Notes: a model not told the origin generated them from the sequence alone. A stretch of 64,000 bases of DNA from Liopterus haemorrhoidalis (GCA_963971575.1 OZ020618.1:43972509-44036508); one strand, 5' to 3'; positions 20,842 through 32,657 are shown, numbered from the stretch's first letter. Made by a program: numbers and translations.

Positions 20842-21732
20842 CAGGCTATTCCAAACGTTTAGGCGGAACTATATTTTCAAATCTAGTAATTTTTACAAAT
20901 TGATTGAAGCTTTTGATCATTTTGTTCAGGAAAAGCCAACTTCAATATATAAAAAAATTGCTAATGACAACTTACAAAAATGAAAATTCTACAGTCTGTT
21001 TCAAACGGTTAGGCGGAACTAAATGGACATTTTGTTCTTTTAGGTTGTCACGAGAAGGGACCTTGCTAGAGTTAAGTAATTTTTCACGTTGGAATGTCAA
21101 AATTTAAAATTCCAACAATAAAACCATGGAAACGAATGATATATGTCAATGTCAATTATTTTTTTTATATATTTTAATGACAAAAATATAAATAATTGGG
21201 TAATTTGTAATAAGAATGACACAAAAAATTAACATATAAAGAAAATGACATTTTAAAATGAAGAAAAAAATTACCAAAAAATGTTTATTGTAAGTATAAG
21301 CGGTTCACTTTTGTAAGAACAAACTAAGAGGGAATTTTGTTTTCAATAGTTTGCACCTTTGAAGCTGTATGTCATGTTGGTATTAAAAAATGTCACTTTT
21401 TTAAAATGTCGATGCATTTGACAGATGTCATAATGAAAAATGATATCTTATTTATAATGATCATAACCTTATCAACCTAAAGTCGGTTTTACAGCGTAAG
21501 GAATATTTTTAATTGACATTTAAAGTCAGTAACACACCATAAAAGTAACCAAAATAACCAGATCTAGTGTGTTCTTACAAAAGTGAATACCTTATATGAT
21601 TTACAAAGCTTAAACAAAACGGCCGAAAAGCACGATTTAAACGATGAAAGTAACTAGATTGCAAAATCTAGTTCCGCTTAACCGTTTGGAACAGACTGTA
21701 GTTAGTTCCGCCTAATCGTTTGGAATAGCCTG
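20842..21732. mobile_element. Triple nest of TA-target MITEs
   Basis: The outer element (CAGGCTATTCCAAACGTTTA...TAATCGTTTGGAATAGCCTG, 20842-21732) is flanked by TA. It holds a full M1 copy (20992-21698, TA flanks). That copy in turn holds a third element at about 21299-21594 with ends AGCGGTTCACTTTTGTAAGA and TTCTTACAAAAGTGAATACC. All three insert at TA. Confidence 0.85.
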
Positions 21733-22009
21733 TATATTCGGTTTTCACTATAAAAACAAACAGAGGATATTTTGATATGACTAGTTGGCACTTTTGATTT
21801 CAATAGTTGAAATTGCATGTCGTGTTGGTGTTACAAAAATAATTAAAAATGTCAGATTAATATGTCATATCATTTGACATATGTCATGTTGAAACATGTA
21901 TCTAAATTATAATGATCATAACGTATTTTTAAATGGCGTTTAATACAATGCATCCAAAATAACCAGATCTGGTCAGTCCTTACAAAACTGAAAGCAATAT
22001 AAAGGTGGT

Positions 22010-22400
22010 TTCTTTGGTTTAAGCCAGGGGTCGGCAAACTTTAGAAGCTAAAGAGCCAAAGTCACCTTTACGACATCTGGAAACATTTTAAAGAGCCATA
22101 ATTTTGTTTTAATACATGACTTTTTGAATATTTTCTTAATTATATTCCTTATCTACTTAATTTACCTTAAGGGCCACACGAATGTCCTCAAAGAGCCGTA
22201 TGCGGCTCGCGAGCTGCGATCTGCTGACTCCTGATTTAGGCGGAACTAGATTTCAGTAACTTTTACTAGTAACAAATCTAGTAAATTTTGATTCTTTTGT
22301 TTAGGAAAAACCTGCTTCAATATTTAAAAAAATAGCTAGTGACAACTTAAGAAAATTTAAATTCTTTTTAGTTCGGCCTAGATGTTTGAAATAGCCTATA
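22010..22400. mobile_element. TA-target MITE interrupted by a small hAT MITE
   Basis: The outer element resembles those at 35755-35930 and 20842 (GGCGGAACTAGATTT...GTTTGAAATAGCCTATA). The hAT insert at 22025-22233 has ends CAGGGGTCGGCAAACTTT and TGCTGACTCCTG, with 8-bp flanks GTTTAAGC/ATTTAGGC (6 of 8). Confidence 0.75.
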
Positions 22401-22732
22401 AGCAGTTCAATTTTGTAAGAATAAACTAGATCTGGTTATTTTGGTGATTTTTATAGTGTATTACTGACTTTTAGAAAGTTGGTTATATTGTAACAAAGGC
22501 TTTAGAGTTTTGGGCTATGTTTGTATTATTTTAGGTTAGTATTATATTTACAAAATATTTAAGATGTCGCTATTTAAAATGAAATATGACAAATGATATT
22601 TTTTTAAAGGACATATTTATAATTTGACTATTCAAATTATTTTTCTGTAATACCAACATGACATACAGTTTCAAAGGTGCAAACTGTTGAAAACAAAATT
22701 TTCTCTTAGTTTGTTCTTACAAAAGTCAACTG
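22399..22732. mobile_element. MITE with TAAGCAGTTCAATTTTGTAAG ends
   Basis: Ends TAAGCAGTTCAATTTTGTAA and TTACAAAAGTCAACTGCTTA. Same family as the innermost element of the 20842-21732 nest and the fragments at 19291-19435, 28447-28715 and 41525-41745. Confidence 0.75.
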
Positions 22733-23167
22733 CTTATACAGGGTGTTAGGTAAATGTCCGGCACAATTTAAAAGACAGCATGGTGACGTAGAATACAATC
22801 GATTTTTCCTTTGCCAATTTTCTCTAAAATGTCAATTTCGTCCTAAAATAAACAAACAAAAAGATGCCCCAAATTTTGAAAACCACTGACTTTTTTTATT
22901 TTTCATATTAATCCATGAGAAAAATTGATATTCTATTATTGAACTACAATTAAAATATTGTTTTCTCTATGGCAACTACACAACTTCTGGATTAATATGA
23001 CAAATTAAAAAAAGTCAGTGGTTTTAAAAATTTGAGACATCTGTTTGTTTATTTTTAGACGAAATTCACATTTTAGAAAAAATTGCCAAAAGGAAAAATC
23101 GATAGCATTCTACGCCACCATGTTGTTTTTTAAATTGTGCTGGACATTTACCTAACACCCTGTATAA
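22733..23167. mobile_element. Fold-back element with arms of about 190 bp
   Basis: CAGGGTGTTAGGTAAATGTC at the left and GACATTTACCTAACACCCTG at the right, flanked by TA. Complementarity continues inward (AAAACCACTGACTTTTTTTA against AAAAAAAGTCAGTGGTTTTA), leaving a loop of about 70 bp. The CAGGGTGTT terminus links it to the DUF4817-type Tc1/mariner element at 62893. Confidence 0.88.
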
Positions 23168-24429
23168 GTCAGTTTGTTCTGTTTCAAAATAACAAACCGA
23201 GAACGAAAAGGTTGCATTATTAAATTCTTCGTATATATTTTGAGTGGGCCCCATAAATTTTTGTAGTCAGAGGCTGCATAATTTTTACTACCATGGGTCC
23301 TTTAAATTTTTACTACCATGGGATCTATGCATTTTTAACGTCAGGGGCTTCTAGTGGACTTAACCCACCACCGAACTTGAATTTGAATTTTAGACATCAA
23401 AAATATAGAAAACTTAGGGCCATAATTATACGTATGCCCATTCAACAATTAAATATTTTCATAAATATTTATTTAAAACACTAAATCGCTTCAAAACGAA
23501 ACTGAAAATTATTTCGCTACCGTCAAGTTTCTGAACTCTGCTTTAAATTTTTCAATACAGCTAGTGCCATCTGTTGCTACTCCGTGAAACCTTTTCACGA
23601 ATCCTTCAATGAATCTTGTACATGAATGAAACTTGGATCAATATATTCATGTCTGCGCTTTTTAAATTGTGGTTGTTACAAATTAAATTTGTTAATGAAA
23701 ATTAATGATGTCTACTTGTTTATATAGTTGAAAATTTTCTCTCAAATAAAGAGAAACAAATGATTCAAATAAAATTGAGTTCATAATTAATACCAAATTT
23801 CCGGCACCATGCCATGAAGAACAGCTCCAAATCATAATAAAACTATCACTTAATTTTGTCCATTCTCTTGTTTATATTTTAATAATGATTATCAAAATCT
23901 AAATTAAAAATTAAAGGAAATTTTGTAAGAACCTTCAGGAAATATGGTTAGTTGTTTGAAAAGTGGGTACTGTCCACTTAATTAGTCCCCGCCTGTATAT
24001 GAAAACAATTCAGAACGCATATACATACCCCATTGTTACCCCAAAAATAACGGAAGATTTATGAAAAAACCTTATAAATGATTTTATGAATGGTGCAGTA
24101 ATAAAAACATTAAAAATTACACGATAAAACCATTAGTTTTTGCTCAACACAACCGTTTTAGATTGCACTTTTAATTTTCAATAAAAATAATTCTATTCTG
24201 TTTTTGTTCTTATTGTCATGGAAATATTTTCACTCCATAGGAAACAGTTAAATTTTAGAATATTCCCCAGGCCTACCATGCTTAAAACGGCTTTACTCTT
24301 CAACAGTTGTCCTCTGCCATTACCTACTTTTATTTCTTTTACTAGTTGAGAAACTCGTACTTCTGTGGAGATTTTTCCATATTAATTGAAACCATGATTG
24401 GGTAATTGATTTTAATTCAATTTAATTGA
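23168..24429. other. Intron 1, no feature recognised
   Basis: AT-rich sequence with a short local duplication (TTTTTACTACCATGGG twice near 23286-23322). No frame, inverted termini or tandem array that I can support. Confidence 0.5.
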
Positions 24430-24925
24430 TTTTAAATATTACATTGCACTTCATGGTACTTATTTTGAGGTTCTTCCGCTTAGTGTGTTTCCAGACCCGT
24501 GGGCGGTATCTGCTTATAGTTCTCTGTGTTCGCCAGTTGGTTGCCATGATTCTTTATGACTTAGGAATAAATATGTTTTAAAGTATAGTCTGCATTTTAC
24601 TTAACCTACGTTTAACGGTAGTTAAAATTTAACTACCGCTACATGGTTATACAAAATTTACAATTAAGGACAGCTGTAAAAAAATCCATTCGAGACACTC
24701 AAACCTCACAACACCTTACACCTCTTAAAAGTTTCATTCATTATATTAGCAGTAAAACGTCGTAGAGGTTCCCATCCACACTCTTTAGAGGTTCGTCAAC
24801 GACCCCGTTTATCTCTAACGAAATTTTTCCACAACCCTTTCCTTAACTCTAATTATTTGAACTTTTAACCCTTTTTTGTTGTCATAAATATAATCAGCTC
24901 TCCAATTAACAAACTTTTTCGAATT
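24430..24925 (-). repeat. Dispersed repeat L1, copy 2, in intron 1
   Basis: Inverted, diverged counterpart of 17874-18475 with the same blocks in reverse order and strand. Confidence 0.6.
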
Positions 24926-24968
24926 TTCAAACGAATTTTTTCATATTTATATTTCAAGCCCTCTAGCT

Positions 24969-25004
24969 CAGTGTTTCTCAAGCAAAAACGTACCGCGGAC
25001 CAGT

Positions 25005-25035
<31 letters not shown>

Positions 25036-25271
25036 TTCTAACAAGGACCACTAATAATAATTGTTGGTTTATTTTTTGCAAGAAATCAAATATGTTTGAA
25101 TGTGCTACTAAATACATTTATTTTATTTGTAGAAAATCACAGAAAGTTTACAGAAAATAAACAAAATACAAATTATTTACATAAAAAATGTGCATTAAAA
25201 ATAACAAAAATTGCAAAAAACACATACAAAAACTTTCGCGGACCACTAAATTTTTTCTGCGGATCACCGAG
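24969..25271. mobile_element. hAT MITE H1, 3'-damaged copy
   Basis: Starts CAGTGTTTCTCAAGC; the GCGGACCA/GCGGATCA blocks are present and an (AT)n tract (25008-25035) is inserted. The right end is lost (CACCGAGTGCTGG instead of GTTGAGAAACACTG). Confidence 0.75.
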
Positions 25272-25439
25272 TGCTGGTTTTTATTGTATTTTATATATTA
25301 TCGTGAGTTTATTTTATCATAGAACATTCATTTCTACAACCGTTGATTGACAGCAATTTTAAATGCGTTTATTTTAAAATAAAACAAAAATTGTCAACTT
25401 TTGAAATGTATAAATAATTTTTGCAAAATAATGATGGAG

Positions 25440-26080
25440 AGAATTAATAATAATGAAAATAATGTAAATAAAACTCTTTTTACCGATGAGGCTACGTATT
25501 ACATTCATAGTGAAGTTAATTCTCAAACCTGCCGGTATTAGAGTCGAGAAAATTTACATTTATGTAATTCTACCAGAACACAACTGCCAAAAAAGGTGAA
25601 CGTTTGGGCAGGTTTGGTAGGAACGCATATCATTGCTCCTTTTGTTTTATAGACGGGAATCTGACTGCCCATAAATATCTAGATTTTATAGAAAATACAG
25701 CAATATCTGCATTAAATGCACTAAATATTGCAGGTGAAGTGTGGTTTCAACACGACGGTGCCCCATCGCATTATGCCAGAATAATTAAAACATTTTTAAA
25801 TCATACATTTCCTCGATGTTGGATTGGACGTGGCGGCGAAATAGAATCGCTAGATCGCCGGACTTTGCACTGAACGATTCTTTAATTGGTGATATATGAA
25901 AAGCAAAATTTTTAATGGCCAAAATTTAACTATAGAAAAACGAAAAGCTAGAATAGAAAATGAATCCCACAAAATAAGACCGATGCAATTAATTAATGTT
26001 ATGCAAAATTATTACTGACTGTTTAGGGCATTGTTTGGCAGTGGATGGAGGAATATTTGAAAATTTGTTGTAGATTATGT
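25440..26080 (+). pseudogene. Tc1/mariner-superfamily transposase pseudogene (DUF4817 group)
   Basis: Catalytic landmarks in order on the plus strand: FTDEATYYIHSEVN (first Asp, 25478), VNVWAGLVGTHIIAPF, then after a frameshift FIDGNLTAHKYLDFIEN, FQHDGAPSHYARIIKTFLNH (second Asp), FPRCWIGRGGEIE, and a C-terminal remnant ending VDGGIFENLL. These match the insect transposases that carry an N-terminal DUF4817 helix-turn-helix. That N-terminus is absent here. At least three stops or frameshifts inactivate it. It lies in intron 1 of the YGPP gene, sense orientation. The element at 62893 is a deleted member of the same group. Confidence 0.85.
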
Positions 26081-26656
26081 ATATTTTATGTTTTTTCCAA
26101 ATTTTAAATTTTATAATACATATATTTTTAATATTTCATTCTTATTTATTTCCTAAAAAAAAGTTTTGCGTTTACTTTTGATACATAATTAAATTCCTAT
26201 GAAGCTATTTTAGTTCACATCAATTTGCATTATTAAGAATTATTTCAAATTTTTAAACCGATGCCTCTGGGAATAGGGGATAACATGAATGCATGAATGT
26301 TTCTAAAGTAAGATAAAAATATACGTCAAATAGCAATACAATAATAAGCAGACCATCCACTACCAGCAGCAACGTCACAATTACGTAAATTTTATAATAT
26401 AAAAGTATTTGTAATTTATTTTGCCAAAACGAAATTTACAAAATTACATATGTCAATGTGTATAAAAACTGCTTATCATATATGACTTGATATAATAATC
26501 GTCCATGAGTGGGGTGGCGAAAAAAATCTTGCCCAGGGCGCCAGAACCACTAAGGCCGGTCTTCCTATTAACTACTTTAAAAACATATATAGTCTTCAAT
26601 TTAATTTATGTAGATGATATGTATAGCATAATTTTAGTAACACTTTTTCTTTACAG

Positions 26657-27415
26657 ATCGTAATTATTTTCGCTTTAATCGCCTTGGCATTTGCCGAGCC
26701 ACCAGCGCCTTACCCACCCAGAGGCTGGAAACCTAGTGGACTCGCATTCACTCTACCAACCGAGCAAAAACAATCAACACAATACCTACCACCTACCTCG
26801 CAATATGGACTACCAGACCCACAATATGGTCCACCACAACAAGAATACGGACCACCAATCAAGCAAGAACTACCAAAACCAGTACAAGAAAAACCATTTC
26901 AAGAATATGGTCCAGTACCAAGTATCCAACCATCTGTAAGCTGGCAAATACCGGAAGAACAATTAAAGTTTATACCCAGCAAACCAAGCACTTGGGAACA
27001 ATACGGACCACCAAAAGACGAACAAACTGAACAACCTATGGAAGTAACAACAGAACAAGTAACAGATGAAGAAGAAGAACTAAGAGTTCTTGAACAGATC
27101 AGACAGTACCGATTAAACCAACAAAAACAAAAGTTCCGACAACAACAAAGTGCCTCTCAAAAACTACCTATAAATTATGATGTTCTAAAAAGGTTGAAAG
27201 GCAACAGACCTCGTCCTGGAAGACTCCAAGCACAACAAGAACCTCAACCAGAAGTACAGGAAAATGGAGATCAAGGTTATGATAATGGATACGCACCAAA
27301 TCAAGATGTGCCCCAAGTACAGCCAAGGAGGAAATATGGAGTTCCAAGTGCTACCACAAAGAATCCAGTAGCCGCTCCAAGAACTACCACCTCTCTACCA
27401 GAAACTACCACTGAA
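26657..27415 (+). CDS. Exon 2 of secreted proline/glutamine-rich YGPP-repeat protein (DUF4794-like)
   Basis: This exon of 253 codons (residues 3-255) is bounded by a pyrimidine-rich acceptor (TTTCTTTACAG) and a GAA|GTAAGT donor, phase 0 at both ends. It opens with the rest of the signal peptide, with cleavage likely after A15 before E16-P17. A proline-rich stretch follows, with YGxP or YGPP motifs near residues 52, 59, 66, 86, 118 and 229. An acidic, then glutamine/arginine-rich, probably helical segment spans about 139-166 (DEEEELRVLEQIRQYR). A Thr-rich linker (TTTSLPETTTE) ends the exon. YGPP motifs and Thr-rich spacers are known from insect extracellular proteins annotated as DUF4794 or resilin/cuticle-like. 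I infer a cuticle- or matrix-associated role, but no chitin-binding R&R domain is visible. Reading through the donor would add only a few residues before a stop, so splicing is needed to reach the conserved-looking C-terminus. Confidence 0.9.
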
Positions 27416-27594
27416 GTAAGTGGATTTTATTACATGTAACCACATGCATGATCCTATAAATTTCTGTAGTTATGTAAAAATTAAAGTGTTAATTTTGTTA
27501 AATTTAAATAAATGCATTCTTTAACACATTTTTTGAACGACCTACATTCGAGGGATACGCTGGAATTATTGAAAATAAGACACGTGATTTATAT

Positions 27595-27894
27595 CAGTGT
27601 TTCTCAACCAAAAACGCACCGCGGACCAGTAAAATATATAATTTTCTAACGCGGACCACTAATAATAATTGTTGATGCATTTTTTGTAAGAAAACAAATA
27701 TATTTAATGTGTTAACTAAATACATTTATTTTATTTGTAGAAAATCACAGAAAATTTACAAAAAATAAACAAAATATAAATTATTTTTATAAAAAATGTT
27801 CATAAAAAATAACAAAAAAACTGCAAAAAAAAACTTACAAAAACATTCGCGGACCACTAAAATTTTTCTGCGGACCACCTGTTGAGAAACACTG
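27595..27894. mobile_element. hAT MITE H1 in intron 2
   Basis: 300 bp, ends CAGTGTTTCTCAACCAAAAA and CCACCTGTTGAGAAACACTG. TSD ATTTATAT/GTTTATAT (7 of 8). It starts only about 180 bp after the exon 2 donor. Confidence 0.9.
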
Positions 27895-28025
27895 GTTTAT
27901 ATAATTTAGGGATTTTTTTTAATACTAGTACACCCGTTGCCAACTATGTTGGCAAACATATCATTACCTTAATGTGAAACTTGCACGACACCTCAGACTT
28001 CTTTCTCTAGCCATACGCCTTACTT

Positions 28026-29174
28026 CATCCAATTAAAATTGAATCAACTCTTCGCCCAATATTAAAAACTGGACAAATAATGAGTAGAATTCCGAATTAT
28101 TTATTCATTAACTTTTTAAGATGGGAAAACGATTCATTTTCACTCAGTGCATTACATTTATAATGTTAAAACTAAAAATGATTTGAGACGTTTAATTTAA
28201 AATATATTTATTAAAATAAATTTTCCAATAAATAATAAATTTCTTATATAATATAAAAATACGCACACGGATTAATACGCACACGGAAAAAAGCGCACAT
28301 GAAAAAATACACACACAGAAAAAAGCGCACACGGAAAAATACACACACGGAAAAAAGCGTACTTACACTATATCTCAAATCAGTTTAAAATAAATCGTAA
28401 GAAACTATTACATAGTAAAATTTAATTGTTGGCTCGCTTTAATATATTGCGTTCACATTTGTAAGGTCAAACCAGATCTGGTTATTTTGGTTACTTTTAT
28501 AGTGTAGTACTGACTTTTAAATGTAAATTTGTCATTTCAAAATATTCCTTACGCTGTAAAACCTACTTCAGATTTGTTGGTAATGATTATTATAACTAAG
28601 ATATCATTTATCTTTGACATATGTCAAATGGAATGACATTTTAAGAAAGTGAAATTTTTTACCATGTTTTAATACCAACATGACATGAAATTTAAAAGGT
28701 GCAAACTATTGAATGTACAGTCTGTTCCAAACGGTTAGGCGGAACTAAATGGGAATTTCGTTCTTTTAGGTTGTCACGAGAAGGGACCTTGCTTGGGTTA
28801 TTTCATTTTTCACGTTGAAATGTCAAAATTTAAAATTCCAACAATGAATCCATAGAAACGAATGACATGTCAAAATAAAATTATTTTTTTTTTTACAAAT
28901 TTTAATGACAAAAAAATAAATAAATGGGAAATTTGTATTAAGAATGCACAAAATATCAAAATATAAAGAAAATGACATTTTAAAATGATATTAACCTTAA
29001 CCAAAAAATGTTTATTGTAAGTATGATTTACAAAGCTTAAACAAAACGGCCGAAAAGCACGATTTAAACGATGAAAGTAACTAGATTGCAAAATCTAGTT
29101 ACGCCTAACCGTTTGGAACAGACTTTATATATCAATTTGTAATTTTTACCAAAATATTTTAAAAATGAACGTCT
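28026..29174 (+). repeat. Long dispersed repeat R1, copy 1, interrupted by MITE M1
   Basis: Aligns with 41110-41781 at high identity. Contains a minisatellite of CACACGGAAAAA-type units (28258-28365). M1 occupies 28718-29125 between TA dinucleotides; the 41-kb copy has the empty site. Confidence 0.82.
28718..29125. mobile_element. MITE M1, complete copy
   Basis: 408 bp, ends CAGTCTGTTCCAAACGGTTA and TAACCGTTTGGAACAGACTT, TA on both sides. Best reference copy for the family. Confidence 0.9.
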
Positions 29175-29332
29175 AAATATGCAAATAATAACAACATATA
29201 CCCTAAAATATAAATAATACATATTTTGATGTACAATATTCACGATTACAATGATTTTAATTTATTCTAATGCACGTCACTGAATATCTGTCAACGACGA
29301 CTAAAAACATTTTTACCGACTGCCAACATGTA

Positions 29333-29783
29333 TAAGGCCGCGGTCTGACTGATCGAGTGCTGTCGATCGTTTGCTGTCGAGCAAATTTCAAACACACGTT
29401 AACTAAGGGCATGAGTCGCACTGAACCATCGTTTGCTGTCAAGTAGCATCAAGTTGTTTGTATTTCAAACCGGTTTGAATTTCACACGACGCTCGACGCT
29501 CAACCATATATTATTTGACAGTTGGAACGTCAAAAACAAAAACAAAATTACAATATAGAGTAAAATGGACTCGCTAATTAGTATTAACTGTTTGATAGTA
29601 TTATTTTAGGTTGCAATATGCACTATTTGACAAGTGAGAAACAAATTTACTTGACACTGAATGATCGATAATACTCGACAGTACTTGATCAGTCAGACCA
29701 GATTTTAAATTTTTAAATGACACTACACGACTCGACGCTACGTTACACGACGGCGCTCGATCAGTCAGACTGCTGCCTAAGGG
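29333..29783. mobile_element. MITE with GGTCTGACTGATCGAG ends
   Basis: AAGGCCGCGGTCTGACTGAT at the left and ATCAGTCAGACTGCTGCCTA at the right. The interior carries several direct and inverted GCTGTCGA/ACTCGACA words. Non-coding. Confidence 0.7.
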
Positions 29784-30240
29784 AGGTATTGTGATCATAC
29801 CGATTTTGACATTTCGACATTTCAACGGATCCCTACATAACGTTTTGTCTATTTTTAGCATGATTTCTGTCGGTCTGTCTATCTGTCTGTCTGTCTGTCT
29901 GTCAGTCCGTGTACACGTGCAGAGCAAATTCGGCTAAAAGGATTTTTATGAAACTTCATATTTAAGCTTTTGACATCAATGGCACGAGTTAATAAACTTT
30001 TGGTAAAAATCGGTTAACTAGAAATGGGAGTTTACTCATGTCAATAGATTTTTGCGAATATTTCACAACAGAGAAATATTTAGAAAAAAAATTATTTAAC
30101 AAAAGTTGCTATAAAAGCAATAACTAACAACTTCTATTTGAGACATTTTTTGATAAAGCAGCATAAATTAAACAAGTACTTTGTGATGGCGGTCGGTCCT
30201 GTGGTGGCCACAGCTGATTTTTTTTTTACATTGTAAAAGT
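29766..30240 (+). repeat. Dispersed repeat D1, copy 2
   Basis: Begins GGGAGGTATTGTGATCATACC, has a (GTCT)n run at 29866-29902 then GTGTACACGTGCAGAGCAAA, and ends GGTGGCCACAGCTGATTTTT. It aligns with 200-720 (inverted) and 59635-60010. Confidence 0.72.
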
Positions 30241-30359
30241 GGTGATGTTCTAAACCAATCAGAAGCAAGGGCAAACAGTTCCTATCTTTTTACACACAGT
30301 ATTCTTGCTTCATTCTGTAATACTTAATTTTGTAATGTGAATCAATAAATTAAGCATAA

Positions 30360-30590
30360 ATAAATAAATAAATTAAATCTTATACATACTCAATAAAAGA
30401 AACAAGATAAACAGTCTGTTCGAGAAATTGAACAGATGCAAGGTGATGTTTCGAAGATCGAGCCCTATAAGCCAGTTTATTCTCTCAGGAGTAACCTTAC
30501 TTACTTCTATTAATCCATCGTGGAATTTTCTTAAAGGACAGTCGTTAACGATGTGGTCCATAGCAGAGTTGGGCAAATTGCAATCAAACT
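30360..30590 (-). pseudogene. 3' end of a non-LTR retrotransposon (pol C-terminal tail)
   Basis: The minus-strand frame 30576-30373 begins in MDHIVNDCPLRKFHDGLIEV and continues VTPERINWLIGLDLR. It matches the last residues of insect non-LTR polymerase proteins (QTxDHIVNxCPLRKFxGG...WIxxLDLRL). It ends in an (AATA)n-type tail at 30355-30375. The 5' side is cut by the hAT element beginning at 30564. A different lineage from the RNase H LINE at 8.3 kb. Confidence 0.75.
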
Positions 30591-31534
30591 AATGATTGAG
30601 GTTTGAGATTAAAAATTTACTTTCAAGACTTGATTAATGAGTAAGATATATCACTCATAATACAGTTATTCACACTGGTAACTAAATGAAATATTTACTC
30701 ATTATCATGATTAAATTTTTAATTATGATTGAAACTAAAATCAGGATTGAGATTTGATTTTTTCACTTTCACTGTTCATTGGAATTCAGTATTTATACAT
30801 TGTAGACGTCTGACGCAGATTTAATTTGTGAAAAATTTGAGTGATATATTTTACAATTATATATTTGTCCTTTTTCGCCAACATGAGTGACAGCAATACT
30901 CATGAAAGTATTGGTGCATCGACTCTTTTAATATCTGAAGCATCAGGAACTTCAAACTCTTCTCAGTAAGCCAATGATGGTAGGAGAAGAAATGTTTTAT
31001 TTAAATCGAAAACGGTAGATGATACGTTTTTTTCGATATTCAATATATTTCAATATTTAGCCGAAAAAAACTGTGTAGAGCAAAATAAGTTCATTGCTCA
31101 ATGTGGTCAATGCCAACTTAAAGTTGAAATTAACGGATATAAAAATAGTTCATCGAATTTTATATCTCATCTTAAAGAAACGATGCATTTATTGCATTTA
31201 AAAAAACATTCATTCTAAAGGTAGACAAGCACTTGTTCTTCAAAAATCAAGAACAATTAGAGCCGGAACATTGTCACAACAAAAATTTGAAGAAGGCATT
31301 ACCAAATATGTTATTCCAATAAGGTCGGTAGAGCAAAATGTAATGCTGTTTCGAAAGCTGCAAGATGGCCGAAAATGATTGAGAATTTGGGTATAGAGAT
31401 ATTATATATGTAATATATAAATTGGTCCAAGCGATTGAAATTTTTCTGAAAAAATATCACAATATGATTAAAAACTAATGATTTGAAACTAATGATTGTA
31501 ATCTGAAAAAATTCGCCTTCTAATTTGCCAACTA
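30564..31534 (+). mobile_element. hAT remnant with BED-type zinc finger
   Basis: Ends CAGAGTTGGGCAAATTGCAA and TTTGCCAACTAG. Both ends carry the subterminal words AATCAAACTAATGATT/GAAACTAATGATTG. No clear TSD. Confidence 0.65.
30883..31215 (+). pseudogene. N-terminal BED-finger fragment of a hAT transposase
   Basis: From ATG 30883 the frame reads MSDSNTHESIGASTLLISEA and then meets a stop. It resumes as VDDTFFSIFNIFQYL and the finger region FIAQCGQCQLKVEINGYKNS, followed by SNFISHLKETMH and a further H. The C-x2-C...H-x5-H spacing of a BED finger is intact. BED fingers bind the transposon ends in Charlie/ZBED-type hAT elements. The catalytic domain is deleted. I infer that the right-hand 300 bp is non-coding. 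Confidence 0.68.
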
Positions 31535-31539
31535 GGGTT

Positions 31540-31760
31540 CGCTCCGGTCTCGAGAGAATTTATTTTTTGTTTTTTTTTGCATTTTTATTTTGTTAAAATT
31601 ATTTTTCAATATGTTATATTTGTGCAAATGTTGCAATTTTTAAAAGCGTAAATTTAATAACCATTGGAAATTGTTGAAATTGAATACACGAAATCAGAGG
31701 GGCGGAGTTATGTGTGAAAATTCACACTTCACATTAATTTTTATTAAAAGTTTCATTTCT
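31540..31760 (+). repeat. Dispersed repeat S1, partial copy (SINE-like)
   Basis: GGGTTCGCTCCGGTCTC (B-box-like), a T-rich tract, ATACACGAAATCAGAGGGGC and GTGTGAAAATTCACACTTCA. The same blocks occur inverted at 56040-56527. Confidence 0.55.
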
Positions 31761-32116
31761 ATAATTTTTAATTTAATTTTTTGTACATTAAAAAAGGTAT
31801 TTATACTGTTAGTTATAAAAAATTAATTAAACTTCCTCGACAGATAAAAAATATGCATATCTGCAGTTACATCTTTAATTAAATTTAAAAATTTAGTTCA
31901 ATAAATATTTAATTGAAAAGATAAATATAGATAAAAATCTTTTTAAGTAAAGTTAATAAAATATACAATTACTGTCGTTACATTCTTATTTATAATATAA
32001 CAAGGAATTATTGCAGCCATTTAATATTTTAAATACATTAAAGGTACGAATACAAGCGCCTACTCAGAGAGTGGCTTACGGGCTTAAACATTCCCAAACA
32101 CTAAAAACATGTTTTT

Positions 32117-32657
32117 AATGCCTGGGCTACACCTGCATCTATCGTCGCTAAACTTCGGTTTAACGTCACATACACGCTAATGTGGCCAGTCACTATCGGT
32201 TTGCGTTCACAATATTAGCAGTGCGCGCCACTAGACACATGACGATAACTGAAGTGGCGGTTTTAGAGCGCACATCAAAGGAACTTAGCGCAGAGCGTAG
32301 TATGTTCTGTTGGCGCGTATTGTTGTTTAAACGGCATCATTTGAGGTTATGTTATACATATTTCTTTACAACTTATTTGTGTTAAAATCAGATAAGATTA
32401 TGTTTGAATTTGTAAAATTAAATGTAAAAAATAATTTTAGGGTGCAGTTATGATAGATATACACCATAATTTTATTTAATTTACAGCAAAATAAATACGC
32501 TTGTACCTTGTAAACGTAAATAAAGTGTAGCGGCGAAAACGCAGATATGGCCACAAGTTGCGTTTTAGCACGATATCGATAGATGCAGTTTAGCACGAAT
32601 TTATATAGCGCGCAATTATCGGCAAAGCTTATAACGCAAGTGTGGCCCAGGCATTAA
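32117..32657. mobile_element. MITE with TTTAATGCCTGGGC ends
   Basis: The 14-bp termini TTTAATGCCTGGGC and GCCCAGGCATTAAA are perfect, followed by imperfect ACACCTGC/GCAAGTGT. About 545 bp, GC-richer than its surroundings, non-coding. Confidence 0.75.

Noticed and set aside
29601..29927. 108-codon minus-strand ORF with DRQTDRQIDR repeats
   Set aside because: Translation of the GTCT microsatellite in repeat D1 and the neighbouring MITE.
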